Source: Sphingobium sp. WTD-1
GTDB taxonomy: Bacteria > Pseudomonadota > Alphaproteobacteria > Sphingomonadales > Sphingomonadaceae
NCBI RefSeq assembly: GCF_030128825.1
Contig: NZ_CP119127.1
Span: 1,426,001-1,490,000, forward strand
Direction: 5' to 3'
DNA length: 64,000 nt
Under the pieces are notes generated by a model that worked only from the letters and a program-made list of their open reading frames with translations, made no database searches and was not told the origin of the DNA. The translations under genes were made by a program, and so were the position numbers. Position 1 is the first letter of the stretch, and each line of letters opens with the position of its first letter. Shown here in pieces: positions 28,591-36,808 of this stretch.

Positions 28591-29474
28591 AGGCGCTCGC
28601 ATTCCTTCTGCTCGCCGCCGCCGCGCCGGTGCAGGCCCAGACGATGGTCCCCCAAATGGACCATAGCCAGATTGACCACAGCCAGATGGATCATGGGGCA
28701 ATGGGCCATGAGATGTCGGCTACCGACGCAGCGATCCCGCAAGGCACGCTGCCGCCAGTGCCGACCGACCATGCCGCCGACGCGCTCTATGACCCGGCCG
28801 CCATGGCCCGCGCCCGCGCGGCGATGACCGCGGAAGGGGGCGGCATGACCTATTCGCAATGGATGCTCGATCGGCTGGAATATCGCGCCGGCAAGGGCGC
28901 GGACGGCTATGCCTGGGAGGGCGAGGGCTGGATCGGCGGCGACATCAACCGCTTCGCGGTCAAGAGCGAGGGCGAGGGGGCGTTCGGCGGATCGCTCGAA
29001 CGGGCCGAGGTGCAGGCGCTCTACAGCCGGGCGATCGACCCCTGGTTCAACCTGCAGGCGGGCGTGCGGCAGGATTTCGGCGAAGGGCCGGACCGCAGCT
29101 ATGCGGTAATCGGCATCGACGGCCTGGCGCCCTACTGGTTCGAAGTCGGGGTCGAAGCCTTCCTGTCGACCAGGGGCGACGCCCATCTGCGGCTGGAGGC
29201 GAGCTATGACCAGCGTATCACCCAGCGGCTGATCCTGCAGCCCGCCGCCGAGTTCAATCTGGCGGCGCAGGATGTGCCCGAACTGGGGATCGGCGCCGGC
29301 CCGTCCGACATCGAGCTGGGGCTGCGGCTGCGCTACGAGATTGCCCGCGAGTTCGCGCCCTATGTCGGCGTCAATTGGGAGCGCAAGCTGGGCGACACGG
29401 CCGACCATGCCCGTGCCGCCGGCGACAAGCCGTCGGCCACCAGGCTGGTGATCGGCCTGCGCGCCTGGTTTTGA
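28587..29474 (+). CDS. copB: Copper-resistance outer-membrane protein CopB
   Basis: 295 aa. Signal peptide (1-18), then a Met/His/Asp-rich copper-binding segment with repeats of the MDHSQ type (residues ~23-43), then a CopB beta-barrel domain (MTYSQWMLDRLEYR through the C-terminal GLRAWF). An outer-membrane protein that sequesters or exports copper together with CopA. The C-terminal Phe is typical of outer-membrane proteins. Confidence 0.94.
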   Translation: MKALAFLLLAAAAPVQAQTMVPQMDHSQIDHSQMDHGAMGHEMSATDAAIPQGTLPPVPTDHAADALYDPAAMARARAAMTAEGGGMTYSQWMLDRLEYRAGKGADGYAWEGEGWIGGDINRFAVKSEGEGAFGGSLERAEVQALYSRAIDPWFNLQAGVRQDFGEGPDRSYAVIGIDGLAPYWFEVGVEAFLSTRGDAHLRLEASYDQRITQRLILQPAAEFNLAAQDVPELGIGAGPSDIELGLRLRYEIAREFAPYVGVNWERKLGDTADHARAAGDKPSATRLVIGLRAWF

Positions 29475-29552
29475 GAGGCGCTTGCAGGTCGCCTGATATT
29501 CGATTATCGATCCCGCCGATCCCGCGCCGCACGGCATGGGATCATGATCGCG

Positions 29553-29783
29553 CCGGTGTCCCGAAAGGGGCTTAATAGGGAATGCGGTGCGGATGGCCCT
29601 CTCATGCAGGGTGTCGTCCAAATCCGCAGCTGTCCCTGCAACTGTAAGCGGTGAGCGCGATGTACATGTGCGGACGGCAGAATGCCCGATCCGCCAGCCA
29701 CTGGGCCGGACGCTAAATCCTGCGAGGCCTGGGAAGGCCGTGCATCAAGCGATGACCCGTGAGCCAGGAGACCTGCCGGCGTC
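29553..29783 (+). promoter_or_regulatory. Cobalamin (B12) riboswitch
   Basis: The aptamer is recognisable end to end: CCGGTGTCCCGAAAGGGGC then TTAATAGGGAATGCGGTG (P3 start), the B12 box GCTGTCCCTGCAACTGTAAGC (29630-29650), CCACTGGGCCGGACG, CCTGGGAAGGCC, and GAGCCAGGAGACCTGCCGGC closing P1. It binds adenosyl- or hydroxocobalamin and represses the downstream receptor. The P1 partner bases CGCCGG and CCGGCG enclose it. Confidence 0.95.
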
Positions 29784-29984
29784 TGGTCGCTCTTGCCTTG
29801 GTCCAGGGGATGGCCGCGGCACGGTACCTTCCGTCTGAGCGACGAACGAGCGGCTGGGGCCGCTGCGACGACGCGCGTCGGTTGCCCTTGGGCGCCCGGC
29901 CGGCGCGTGTGTCGGACGTTCGCGCGCGTGCCGCTCGTGAAGGTTGCCCCCGCCCGTCGAACGCGGCGCCGGATGGGGGAATAA
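29784..29984 (+). other. Long leader between riboswitch and TonB receptor
   Basis: About 200 bases of very GC-rich leader. Contains several short inverted repeats (for example GCGGC TGGG GCCGC near 29850) but no T-run terminator. The GGGGGA ribosome site is at 29969-29975. Regulation may act by masking the ribosome site or via Rho. No gene seen. Confidence 0.5.
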
Positions 29985-31973
29985 ATGAAGTCCATTATCG
30001 TTTCGCGGGCCGCACTGGCCTTGTCCTTGTGCCTCGCATCGCCGGCTCTGGCCGATGAAGGGGAGGGCGACAGCATCGTCGTCACCGGCACCAGCCTGGA
30101 AGAGACGCTGCCGCAGCAGCTGTCGCGCTATGGCCATGCGATCGAGATCGTCACCGATACGCAGATCCGCGATGCCGCGGCGATCGACACCGCCCGCGCG
30201 CTCGAAGCGGTGCCGGGCCTGTTCATCCGGTCGCAGTCCGGGCCGTTCAGCTATGTCGACATCGCGCTGCAGGGATCGCGCGCCAAGGATGTGCTGTGGA
30301 CGATGGACGGCATCCGCCTCAACAACCGCCTCTATGGCGGCACGTCGCCCAATGACACCATGGCCGCCAGCATGATCGAGCGGATCGAGGTGCTGAAAGG
30401 GGGCGAAAGCCTGTTCTACGGCACCCAGGCGGCGGCCGGCGTCATCAATGTCGTCACCCGCGATTTCAGCGACGATCTGGGCGGCCAGGTCAATGCCAGC
30501 CTCGACAGTTTTGCCGGCACCAGCCTGGACGCCTATCTGCGCGGCGCGATCGGCCAGCATCGCTTCGTGGTCTGGGGCAATCGCAGCCAGTCGGACGGCT
30601 ATCGCCCCTATGACGTGATGCAGCCGAGCGCCACCGATCGCGCGCGCGGCTATGATCTCTGGTCGGCGGGCATCAAATATCAATATGATATCGCGCCGGA
30701 CCTGCGCCTCAACGCGCTCTACCAGCACACCAAGGCCGATCTCGACAATATCAGCGCGACGCGGACCAAGGAGAGCCGCAACGACCGCAACGAGGAAGTG
30801 GCCAGCCTGCGCCTCGACTATACCGGCGAGGATGGCGTGCAATTCTTCCTCAAGGGCTATTTCCACGACTGGAAGACCGCCTATGTCCAGATCCGCAATC
30901 CCATTCCGGCGGGGCCGCCACAGGTCATCTACCCGGCCGGCACCTTCTGGGGCTATCAGGATTATGGCGGCAGCGCGGTGGTGCAGCTCAACATGCTGCG
31001 CGGCATCGACACGCTGATCGGCTATGATTTCCAGAGCTTCAACGGCCGCGACGACGTCCTGCTGATCGCGCCGACCGATGAACAGGTCCATGCCGGCATC
31101 TTCCAGTTGCGCACCAATGACGAATTGTCGAGCAAGGGGCGGATCGCGGCGGGCCTGCGCTACAACAAGGCGAAGGGATCGGAAAAGACGATCTGGAACG
31201 TCTCGGGTCGCTATGATGTCAGCGACGCGCTGTTCGTGGAGGCCAATGGCGGCACCTCCTTCGTGCTGCCCGACGCCTCGCAGCTTTATGGCAATGATCC
31301 CTGTTGCGAGGTCGGCAACCCGAACCTGAAGCCGGAGGAAAGCCTGAACCTCAACGCCGCGCTGGGCGGTGCGCTCGCCGGCGGTGCGATCCGCTGGAAA
31401 GCGACCTATTTCAACCGGCGCATCACCGACCTGATCGACACGACCTATGATGATCCGGCCTTTCCCGACGGCACCTATATCAACGTTCGCGACAAGGTGC
31501 GGGCCGAAGGCGCCGAGCTGGAGCTGAATGCGGACCTGAGCGGCGGCTGGGGCCTGTCGGCCAGCTACACCTATTCGCGCGTCCGAAATCAGGGCAGTTC
31601 GGTGCAGCGGGATCGCAATCCGGAGCAATATGGCCGCGCCGCGATCGTCTATGCGCCGCAGACCGGCCGCTTCGGCGCCAATCTGTCGGCCAATTGGGTG
31701 GGTGATGTCTGGTCGACCGCATCGGGCTTTGGCCGGATGAACTATGGCAATTATGCCGTGGTCGATGCGGGCGCCCATCTGTGGCTGGATCAGGCGCGGC
31801 GCAACCGGTTCGGCGTCAATGTCGAGAATCTGTTCGACCGCGACTACGCCTCCACCGGCTATCGTTCGGCGGTCAGCGATGCAGGAGTACTGGACGGCAG
31901 CAACAGCCGCTTCCTCTACTTCTACCGGGGCGTGCCGCGCACGCTGCGGGTCAGCTATGGCCTGAGCTTCTGA
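29985..31973 (+). CDS. TonB-dependent receptor, BtuB-like
   Basis: 662 aa. Signal peptide ending ALA (1-23), TonB-box-like DSIVVTGTS, plug domain (~35-150, ending in SLFYGTQAAAGVINVVTRDF) and a 22-strand barrel closing with RVSYGLSF. BtuB-sized rather than sugar-receptor-sized. The riboswitch upstream and the Ni/Co permease downstream point to cobalamin, cobinamide or cobalt-complex uptake. A CC pair in NDPCCEVGNP lies in an extracellular-loop region. Confidence 0.9.
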   Translation: MKSIIVSRAALALSLCLASPALADEGEGDSIVVTGTSLEETLPQQLSRYGHAIEIVTDTQIRDAAAIDTARALEAVPGLFIRSQSGPFSYVDIALQGSRAKDVLWTMDGIRLNNRLYGGTSPNDTMAASMIERIEVLKGGESLFYGTQAAAGVINVVTRDFSDDLGGQVNASLDSFAGTSLDAYLRGAIGQHRFVVWGNRSQSDGYRPYDVMQPSATDRARGYDLWSAGIKYQYDIAPDLRLNALYQHTKADLDNISATRTKESRNDRNEEVASLRLDYTGEDGVQFFLKGYFHDWKTAYVQIRNPIPAGPPQVIYPAGTFWGYQDYGGSAVVQLNMLRGIDTLIGYDFQSFNGRDDVLLIAPTDEQVHAGIFQLRTNDELSSKGRIAAGLRYNKAKGSEKTIWNVSGRYDVSDALFVEANGGTSFVLPDASQLYGNDPCCEVGNPNLKPEESLNLNAALGGALAGGAIRWKATYFNRRITDLIDTTYDDPAFPDGTYINVRDKVRAEGAELELNADLSGGWGLSASYTYSRVRNQGSSVQRDRNPEQYGRAAIVYAPQTGRFGANLSANWVGDVWSTASGFGRMNYGNYAVVDAGAHLWLDQARRNRFGVNVENLFDRDYASTGYRSAVSDAGVLDGSNSRFLYFYRGVPRTLRVSYGLSF

Positions 31974-31975
31974 CC

Positions 31976-33475
31976 ATGTTGCGGACGGTCCTCCTGTTGC
32001 ATCGCTGGCTGGGCATCATCATCGGCGCTGTCATGACGCTGTGGTGCCTGTCCGGCTTCGTGATGCTCTATGTCGACTATCCGCGCCTGACACCGGCCGC
32101 GCAGCTTGGGGGGCTCACGCCCCTCACGCTGTCGCCGGGGCAGGCGGGGACATTGCCCGACACCATGATGCTGTCCGCCGCCCGGATCGAGATGATGGCG
32201 GGGCGGCCCGTATTGCGGGTGACGCCGGCGCTCGATCCGACGCGGACCATCCCGCAGATGCGGGTGTCCGTCGGCACCCATGACTGGGCGTCGGGGAAAC
32301 CGGTCGAGCAGGTCGATCCGCAAAATATCCACAGGATCGCGAGCGAATTCGGCCGCAACAGCGCCATTGCCGGCCCGCCGGAGCGGATCGCGCAGACGGA
32401 GATGGATCAGTGGACGGTCCAGACCTTCCGCCGCAACGCGCCGCTCTACCGTGTCGATTATGCCGATGCGGCCGGGACACAGGCCTATGTCTCGGGCAAG
32501 AGCGGGGAGGTGGTGCAACTGATCACCCGCTTCCAGCGCTTCTGGGGCTGGCTTGGCGCGGTGCCGCACTGGCTCTATCCCACGATCCTGCGGCAGGATG
32601 GCGCGCTGTGGAGCCAGGTCGTCATCTGGACCTCGCTGATCGGCTGCTTCCTGACCATCACCGGCCTGTGGGTCGGCATCGCCCGGCTGCGCCGCCGCCG
32701 CGACGGAAGCATCGGATCGCCCTATCGCGGCCTGTGGTGGTGGCATCATATGGCCGGGCTGTTCTTCGGCATAGTGACGCTGACCTGGGTGGCGAGCGGG
32801 CTGCTGTCGATGAACCCCTGGGGCCTGCTGGACAGCGAGGCGATGATGACGGAGCGCCAGCGGCTGAACGGTGACTTCGCTTGGGGCGATGCGCGCCGGG
32901 CGATCGCGGCGCTGCCCGCCCTGCCGCAAAGCACCGTCCGGCTGGAGGCGGTGCCCTTTGCCGGTGCCGTCCATCTGGTGGCGATCGATCGGGCTGGCAA
33001 GGCACAGCGATTCGACGCTGCTGGCCGGCCTGCCGCTTTGTCCGAAGCGGGCCTGCGCGCCGCGCTCCATGACGGTCCCGCGATTGGCTCGATCGAGCTG
33101 CTGCGGCAGGAAGACGCTTATTATTATGGTCACAAGGCCAGCGTCGCCTTGCCGGTGTGGCGTGTCATCCTGGCCGATGAGCAGGCGACACGCCTCTATG
33201 TCGACCCGGCATCGGGCCGCCTGATCCGCGCCTTCGACCGCAATGGCCGCGCCTTCCGCTGGCTGCAGGACGGGCTGCACCGGCTCGACTTCCCGCTGCT
33301 GCGCACCCGCCCCTGGTGGGACATCATCGTCCTGCCGCTGCTCGCCATGGTCACGTTGGTCTGCGGCACCGGCACATGGATGGGCCTTTCCAAGCTGCGG
33401 CGTGATCTGCGCCGCGTCCGCAATCGCCGGCGGCGCGCCTGCGCCGTGCGGCCCCTGATCGGAGAAACCGCATGA
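31976..33475 (+). CDS. PepSY-domain membrane protein
   Basis: 499 aa. PepSY-associated membrane fold: N-terminal helix LLLHRWLGIIIGAVMTLWCLSGFVMLY, a periplasmic PepSY segment (~residues 35-190), helices at ~205-235 and ~270-295, a second PepSY region and a last helix near 465-485. Such proteins often accompany TonB receptors and are linked to metal or cofactor reduction in the periplasm (for example iron reductases), but the exact reaction is unknown. Starts two bases after the receptor stop; overlaps the permease gene by four. Confidence 0.85.
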   Translation: MLRTVLLLHRWLGIIIGAVMTLWCLSGFVMLYVDYPRLTPAAQLGGLTPLTLSPGQAGTLPDTMMLSAARIEMMAGRPVLRVTPALDPTRTIPQMRVSVGTHDWASGKPVEQVDPQNIHRIASEFGRNSAIAGPPERIAQTEMDQWTVQTFRRNAPLYRVDYADAAGTQAYVSGKSGEVVQLITRFQRFWGWLGAVPHWLYPTILRQDGALWSQVVIWTSLIGCFLTITGLWVGIARLRRRRDGSIGSPYRGLWWWHHMAGLFFGIVTLTWVASGLLSMNPWGLLDSEAMMTERQRLNGDFAWGDARRAIAALPALPQSTVRLEAVPFAGAVHLVAIDRAGKAQRFDAAGRPAALSEAGLRAALHDGPAIGSIELLRQEDAYYYGHKASVALPVWRVILADEQATRLYVDPASGRLIRAFDRNGRAFRWLQDGLHRLDFPLLRTRPWWDIIVLPLLAMVTLVCGTGTWMGLSKLRRDLRRVRNRRRRACAVRPLIGETA

Positions 33476-34524
33476 CCGCCACCCCTTTGCAGGCGTCGCT
33501 TCGGCGACGCAGCATGCCGCTGATCGCGGCGCTCGTCCTTGCCAATCTGGCCGTCTGGGGCTGGGCCTTCGCCCTGTTCGGCGACCGACCGGTGATGATG
33601 GGCACGGCCCTGCTCGCCTGGGGCCTTGGCCTGCGCCATGCGGTCGATGCCGATCATATCGCCGCGATCGACAATGTGACGCGCAAGCTGATGCAGGATG
33701 GGCAGCGGCCGCTGACCGTGGGCCTGTGGTTCGCGATCGGCCATAGCGCGATCGTGCTGATCGCCGCGCTGGGCCTCGCCTATGCGGTCAGTGCGCTGGC
33801 CGGGCTGGAGCGGTTCCGCGCTGCCGGCGGCGTGGTGGCGACGCTGATCTCCGCCACCTTCCTGTTCGCCATCGCGATCATGAACCTCGTGATCCTGCGC
33901 CAGGTCTGGGTCACCTTCCGCCGGGTGCAGGCGGGCGGCAGCTATGTCGAGGCGGATCTCGACATGCTGACCGGCGGGCGCGGGCCGTTGTCGCGCCTGT
34001 TCCGCCCGGTCTTCCGCCTGATCTCGCGCCCCTGGCAGATGGCGCCGCTCGGCTTCCTCTTTGGCCTGGGCTTCGACACCGCGACCGAAGTGGCGATATT
34101 GGGCCTGTCCGCCGCGCAGGCGAGCGACGGCTTTGCGCTCGGCCCGGTGCTGGTGCTGCCCTTGCTGTTCGCCGCGGGCATGGCGCTGGTCGATACGGTC
34201 GACGGCATGCTGATGATGGGCGCCTATCAATGGGCGTTCGTGAAGCCGCTGCGCAAGCTCTACTACAACATCGTCATCACCGCCTTGTCGGCGGCGGTGG
34301 CGATCGGCATCGGCACGATCGAGACGCTGGCGCTGCTCGGCGACAAGCTGGGGCTAAGCGGCGGCATCTGGGACGTCGCCGCCACGCTCGGCGAGCATTT
34401 CAATGATCTGGGCTTCGCGATCATCGGCCTGTTCATCGCCTGCTGGATCGCCAGCGCGCTCTTCTATCGCTGGAAGGGCTATGACGCGATCGAACTGGCG
34501 CCGGCCGGGGAGGTGCGGGCTTAG
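33472..34524 (+). CDS. Nickel/cobalt transporter, NiCoT (HoxN/NixA) family
   Basis: 350 aa with about eight membrane helices. The signature RHAVDADHIAAIDNVTR (HX4DH) of NiCoT permeases in helix II and GLGFDTATEVAILGLSA are both intact. It imports Co2+ or Ni2+ with high affinity. Under a B12 riboswitch, cobalt for corrin synthesis or salvage is the likely substrate. Last gene of the riboswitch operon. Confidence 0.93.
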   Translation: MTATPLQASLRRRSMPLIAALVLANLAVWGWAFALFGDRPVMMGTALLAWGLGLRHAVDADHIAAIDNVTRKLMQDGQRPLTVGLWFAIGHSAIVLIAALGLAYAVSALAGLERFRAAGGVVATLISATFLFAIAIMNLVILRQVWVTFRRVQAGGSYVEADLDMLTGGRGPLSRLFRPVFRLISRPWQMAPLGFLFGLGFDTATEVAILGLSAAQASDGFALGPVLVLPLLFAAGMALVDTVDGMLMMGAYQWAFVKPLRKLYYNIVITALSAAVAIGIGTIETLALLGDKLGLSGGIWDVAATLGEHFNDLGFAIIGLFIACWIASALFYRWKGYDAIELAPAGEVRA

Positions 34525-34530
34525 CCTGAA

Positions 34531-34595
34531 CCGTTCGCTTTGAGCCTGTCGAGAAGCCTATGGGCAGCGTTTCTCGACAAGCTCGAAACGAACGG
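34531..34595. repeat. Palindromic intergenic repeat (25-bp arms)
   Basis: Arms 34531-34555 (begins CCGTTCGCTTTGAGCC) and 34571-34595 (ends TCGAAACGAACGG) form an inverted repeat with three mismatches and a 15-base loop. The CCGTTCG-TTGAGCTTGTCGA core is a dispersed element in sphingomonad-type genomes. It lies between convergent genes and could also act as a bidirectional transcription stop. Confidence 0.85.
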
Positions 34596-34615
34596 ATGTG
34601 GATGGTTGGTTCGGC

Positions 34616-35362
34616 TCAGCCTTCGCGCGCGACCTGGAAGCCGGCGAAGGACTGGCTGACCGGCATCAGTTCCAGCGTGTTGATGTTGAGATGCGCGGGC
34701 TGGTTCGCGACCCAGAGCAGGGTGGCGGCGATATCCTCCGCGGTCATCGGATTGGCATTGCCATAGAGGGTGTCGGACGCCTGCTGGCTGCCGGTGCGGA
34801 CCAGGGTGAATTCGGTTTCGACCATCCCCGGCTCGATCGAGGTGACGCGCACGCCGGTGCCGTGCAGGTCCGACCGCAGGCCGAGCGAAAATTGGCGCAC
34901 GAACGCCTTGGTGCCGCCATAGACATTGCCGCCGGTGTAGGGATAGGTCGCCGCCACCGAACTCAGATTGATGATCCCGCCCTTGCGCGCGACCAGGCCG
35001 GGCAACAGCTTGTGGGTGACGGTGACGAGGCCGGTGATGTTGGTTTCGATCATCTGCTGCCACTGGGCGAGGTCGGCCGACTGGGCCGGCGCGGTGCCGA
35101 GCGCCAGGCCGGCATTGTTGACCAGCATGTCGATCGAGCGGAAAGCTTCGGGCAGGCTGGCCAGCGCCGCATCGATCGCGGCTTCGTCGCGCATGTCGAA
35201 CACCAGTGGGCAGAAGGCCTCACCGATTTCGGCGGCCAGCTTTTCCAGCCGATCGGCGCGGCGGCCGGTGCCGATCACCTGCCAGCCATCGGCGGCAAAG
35301 GCGCGGACGGCGGCTTCGCCGATGCCGGCGGTCGCGCCGGTGATGAGGACGGTCTTGGTCAT
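34616..35362 (-). CDS. Short-chain dehydrogenase, YdfG-like (3-hydroxy acid dehydrogenase)
   Basis: 248 aa. NAD(P) loop TGATAGIGEA, NNAG, catalytic Ser (INLSSVAATYP) and YGGTK (Tyr-x3-Lys). GNVYGGTKAFVRQFSLGLR, the DLHGTGVRVTSIEPG stretch and INTLELMPVSQSFAG follow E. coli YdfG closely, an NADP-dependent enzyme acting on L-serine, 3-hydroxypropionate and malonic semialdehyde. Single gene, no partner visible. Confidence 0.9.
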   Translation of the reverse strand: MTKTVLITGATAGIGEAAVRAFAADGWQVIGTGRRADRLEKLAAEIGEAFCPLVFDMRDEAAIDAALASLPEAFRSIDMLVNNAGLALGTAPAQSADLAQWQQMIETNITGLVTVTHKLLPGLVARKGGIINLSSVAATYPYTGGNVYGGTKAFVRQFSLGLRSDLHGTGVRVTSIEPGMVETEFTLVRTGSQQASDTLYGNANPMTAEDIAATLLWVANQPAHLNINTLELMPVSQSFAGFQVAREG

Positions 35363-35401
35363 GGGGCGCTCCTGTCTTTTGTCGTCAGCCCCATAGCGTG
35401 G

Positions 35402-36808
35402 TCAGGCGCCTCCGCCCAGCGCCTTCACCAGCGCGACGCTGGCGCGCATCCGCTGGGTCTGGGCGATCAGCACCGCGCGCTGGGCGTCGAGCGCATCGGT
35501 CTGGGCCGTCACCACCTCCAGATAATCCGACGCGCCGTCGCGATAGCGGGTCAGCGCCAGATCGCTGGTGCGCTGGGCAGCATCGGCGGCGCTGCGCTGG
35601 TGGCCGATCTGGTCGGACAGGTGATGATTGGCGGCAACCGCATCCTCGACCTGGCGAAAGGCGGTGAGCACCGTGTCGCGATAGCCGGCGGCCAGTTCCT
35701 CATATTCGGCGCGCGACATCTTCACCTGTGCGCGGCGCTTGCCGCCGTCGAACAGGTTGAGCAGCGCCGATGCCGGACCCAGGCCCCAGAAGCTGTTGGG
35801 TGTGCTGAACAGGTCGCCATGGGTGGTTTCCCACCCTCCGGTCAGGCCCAGCGTCAGCGTCGGGAAGAAGGCCGCCTTGGCGACGCCGATCCGCGCATTG
35901 GCGGCGAACATGCGCCGCTCGGCCGCTGCGATGTCGGGGCGGCGCTCCAGCAGTTGCGAGGGCGCGCCGGTCGGCACGTCCGGCGCGGCAAGCGGCTGGG
36001 TGCGGGCGGCGACGCTGAAGTCCGACGCGATCGCGCCGACCAGCGCGGCGATCTCATGCTCGGTCGCGGCGCGTTCATTGGCGATGGCGGAGATGTCCGC
36101 CTTCGCATTGTCCAGCACCGTCTTGGCGCGATTGACGTCGATGCCCGACGACACGCCGCCCTTGTGGCGCCGGTCGGTCAGGTCATAGGCCTTGCCGAAC
36201 GCTTCGACCGTCAGGTGCAGCAGTTCCGCCTGTGCATCGAGCCCGCGCAGCCGCGCATAGGCGTCGGCGACGGCGGCCTGCAGGCTGAGCCGGGCGGAGG
36301 CGAGATCGGCATTGCTGGCATCGGCGTCGGCGCGCGCCGCCTTCACGCTGTTGCGGATGCGGCCCCAAAGGTCGAGTTCATAGTCGAGGCTGCCACCCAC
36401 GACATAGTCATTATAGGTGACGGCGTTGCCATTGCCCTGGAATCGGTTGCCCGACACGCGGCGCCGGCCGGCATCGGCGCCGGCACTGACCTGCGGGAAC
36501 AGGTCGGCATTTTCCACCCGCGCGGCGGCGCGCGCCTGGTCATAGCGGGCGAGCGCCGCGGCCAAAGTCGGGCTGGCCTGTTCGGCGCGGGTTTCCAGGT
36601 CATTGAGGATGGGATCGTTGAACGCCTCCCACCAATTGCCGCGCGGCGTCGCGTCGGCCGGCTGGGCGGCGGTCCAGCCCGCCACTTCCTTGTAGGCGGC
36701 GGGGGCGCTGGTCTGGGGCGGCTGATAGGCCGGCGCCATCGAGCAGCCGGCCAGCAAGGCCGCCGCCAATGTCACGCCCGCGCCGCCGATCCGGCGGTCA
36801 GCGCGCAT
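35402..36808 (-). CDS. Outer-membrane efflux lipoprotein, NodT family
   Basis: 468 aa. Lipobox LLAGC (lipid-anchored cysteine around residue 22) and two outer-membrane efflux (OEP/TolC-like) repeats over residues ~60-250 and ~270-460, rich in coiled coil. It forms the outer-membrane channel of the tripartite RND pump encoded just upstream. The ATG at 36808, overlapping the adaptor gene end by 11 bases, is chosen because AAGGG lies eight bases before it. Confidence 0.93.
   Translation of the reverse strand: MRADRRIGGAGVTLAAALLAGCSMAPAYQPPQTSAPAAYKEVAGWTAAQPADATPRGNWWEAFNDPILNDLETRAEQASPTLAAALARYDQARAAARVENADLFPQVSAGADAGRRRVSGNRFQGNGNAVTYNDYVVGGSLDYELDLWGRIRNSVKAARADADASNADLASARLSLQAAVADAYARLRGLDAQAELLHLTVEAFGKAYDLTDRRHKGGVSSGIDVNRAKTVLDNAKADISAIANERAATEHEIAALVGAIASDFSVAARTQPLAAPDVPTGAPSQLLERRPDIAAAERRMFAANARIGVAKAAFFPTLTLGLTGGWETTHGDLFSTPNSFWGLGPASALLNLFDGGKRRAQVKMSRAEYEELAAGYRDTVLTAFRQVEDAVAANHHLSDQIGHQRSAADAAQRTSDLALTRYRDGASDYLEVVTAQTDALDAQRAVLIAQTQRMRASVALVKALGGGA

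Noticed and set aside
26215..28701. 828-codon minus-strand frame opposite the sigma factor and copA
   Set aside because: His/Arg/Gly-rich mirror translation with no motif.
29587..29838. Short open frame in the cobalamin riboswitch
   Set aside because: Lies over the conserved aptamer elements, which explain the sequence.
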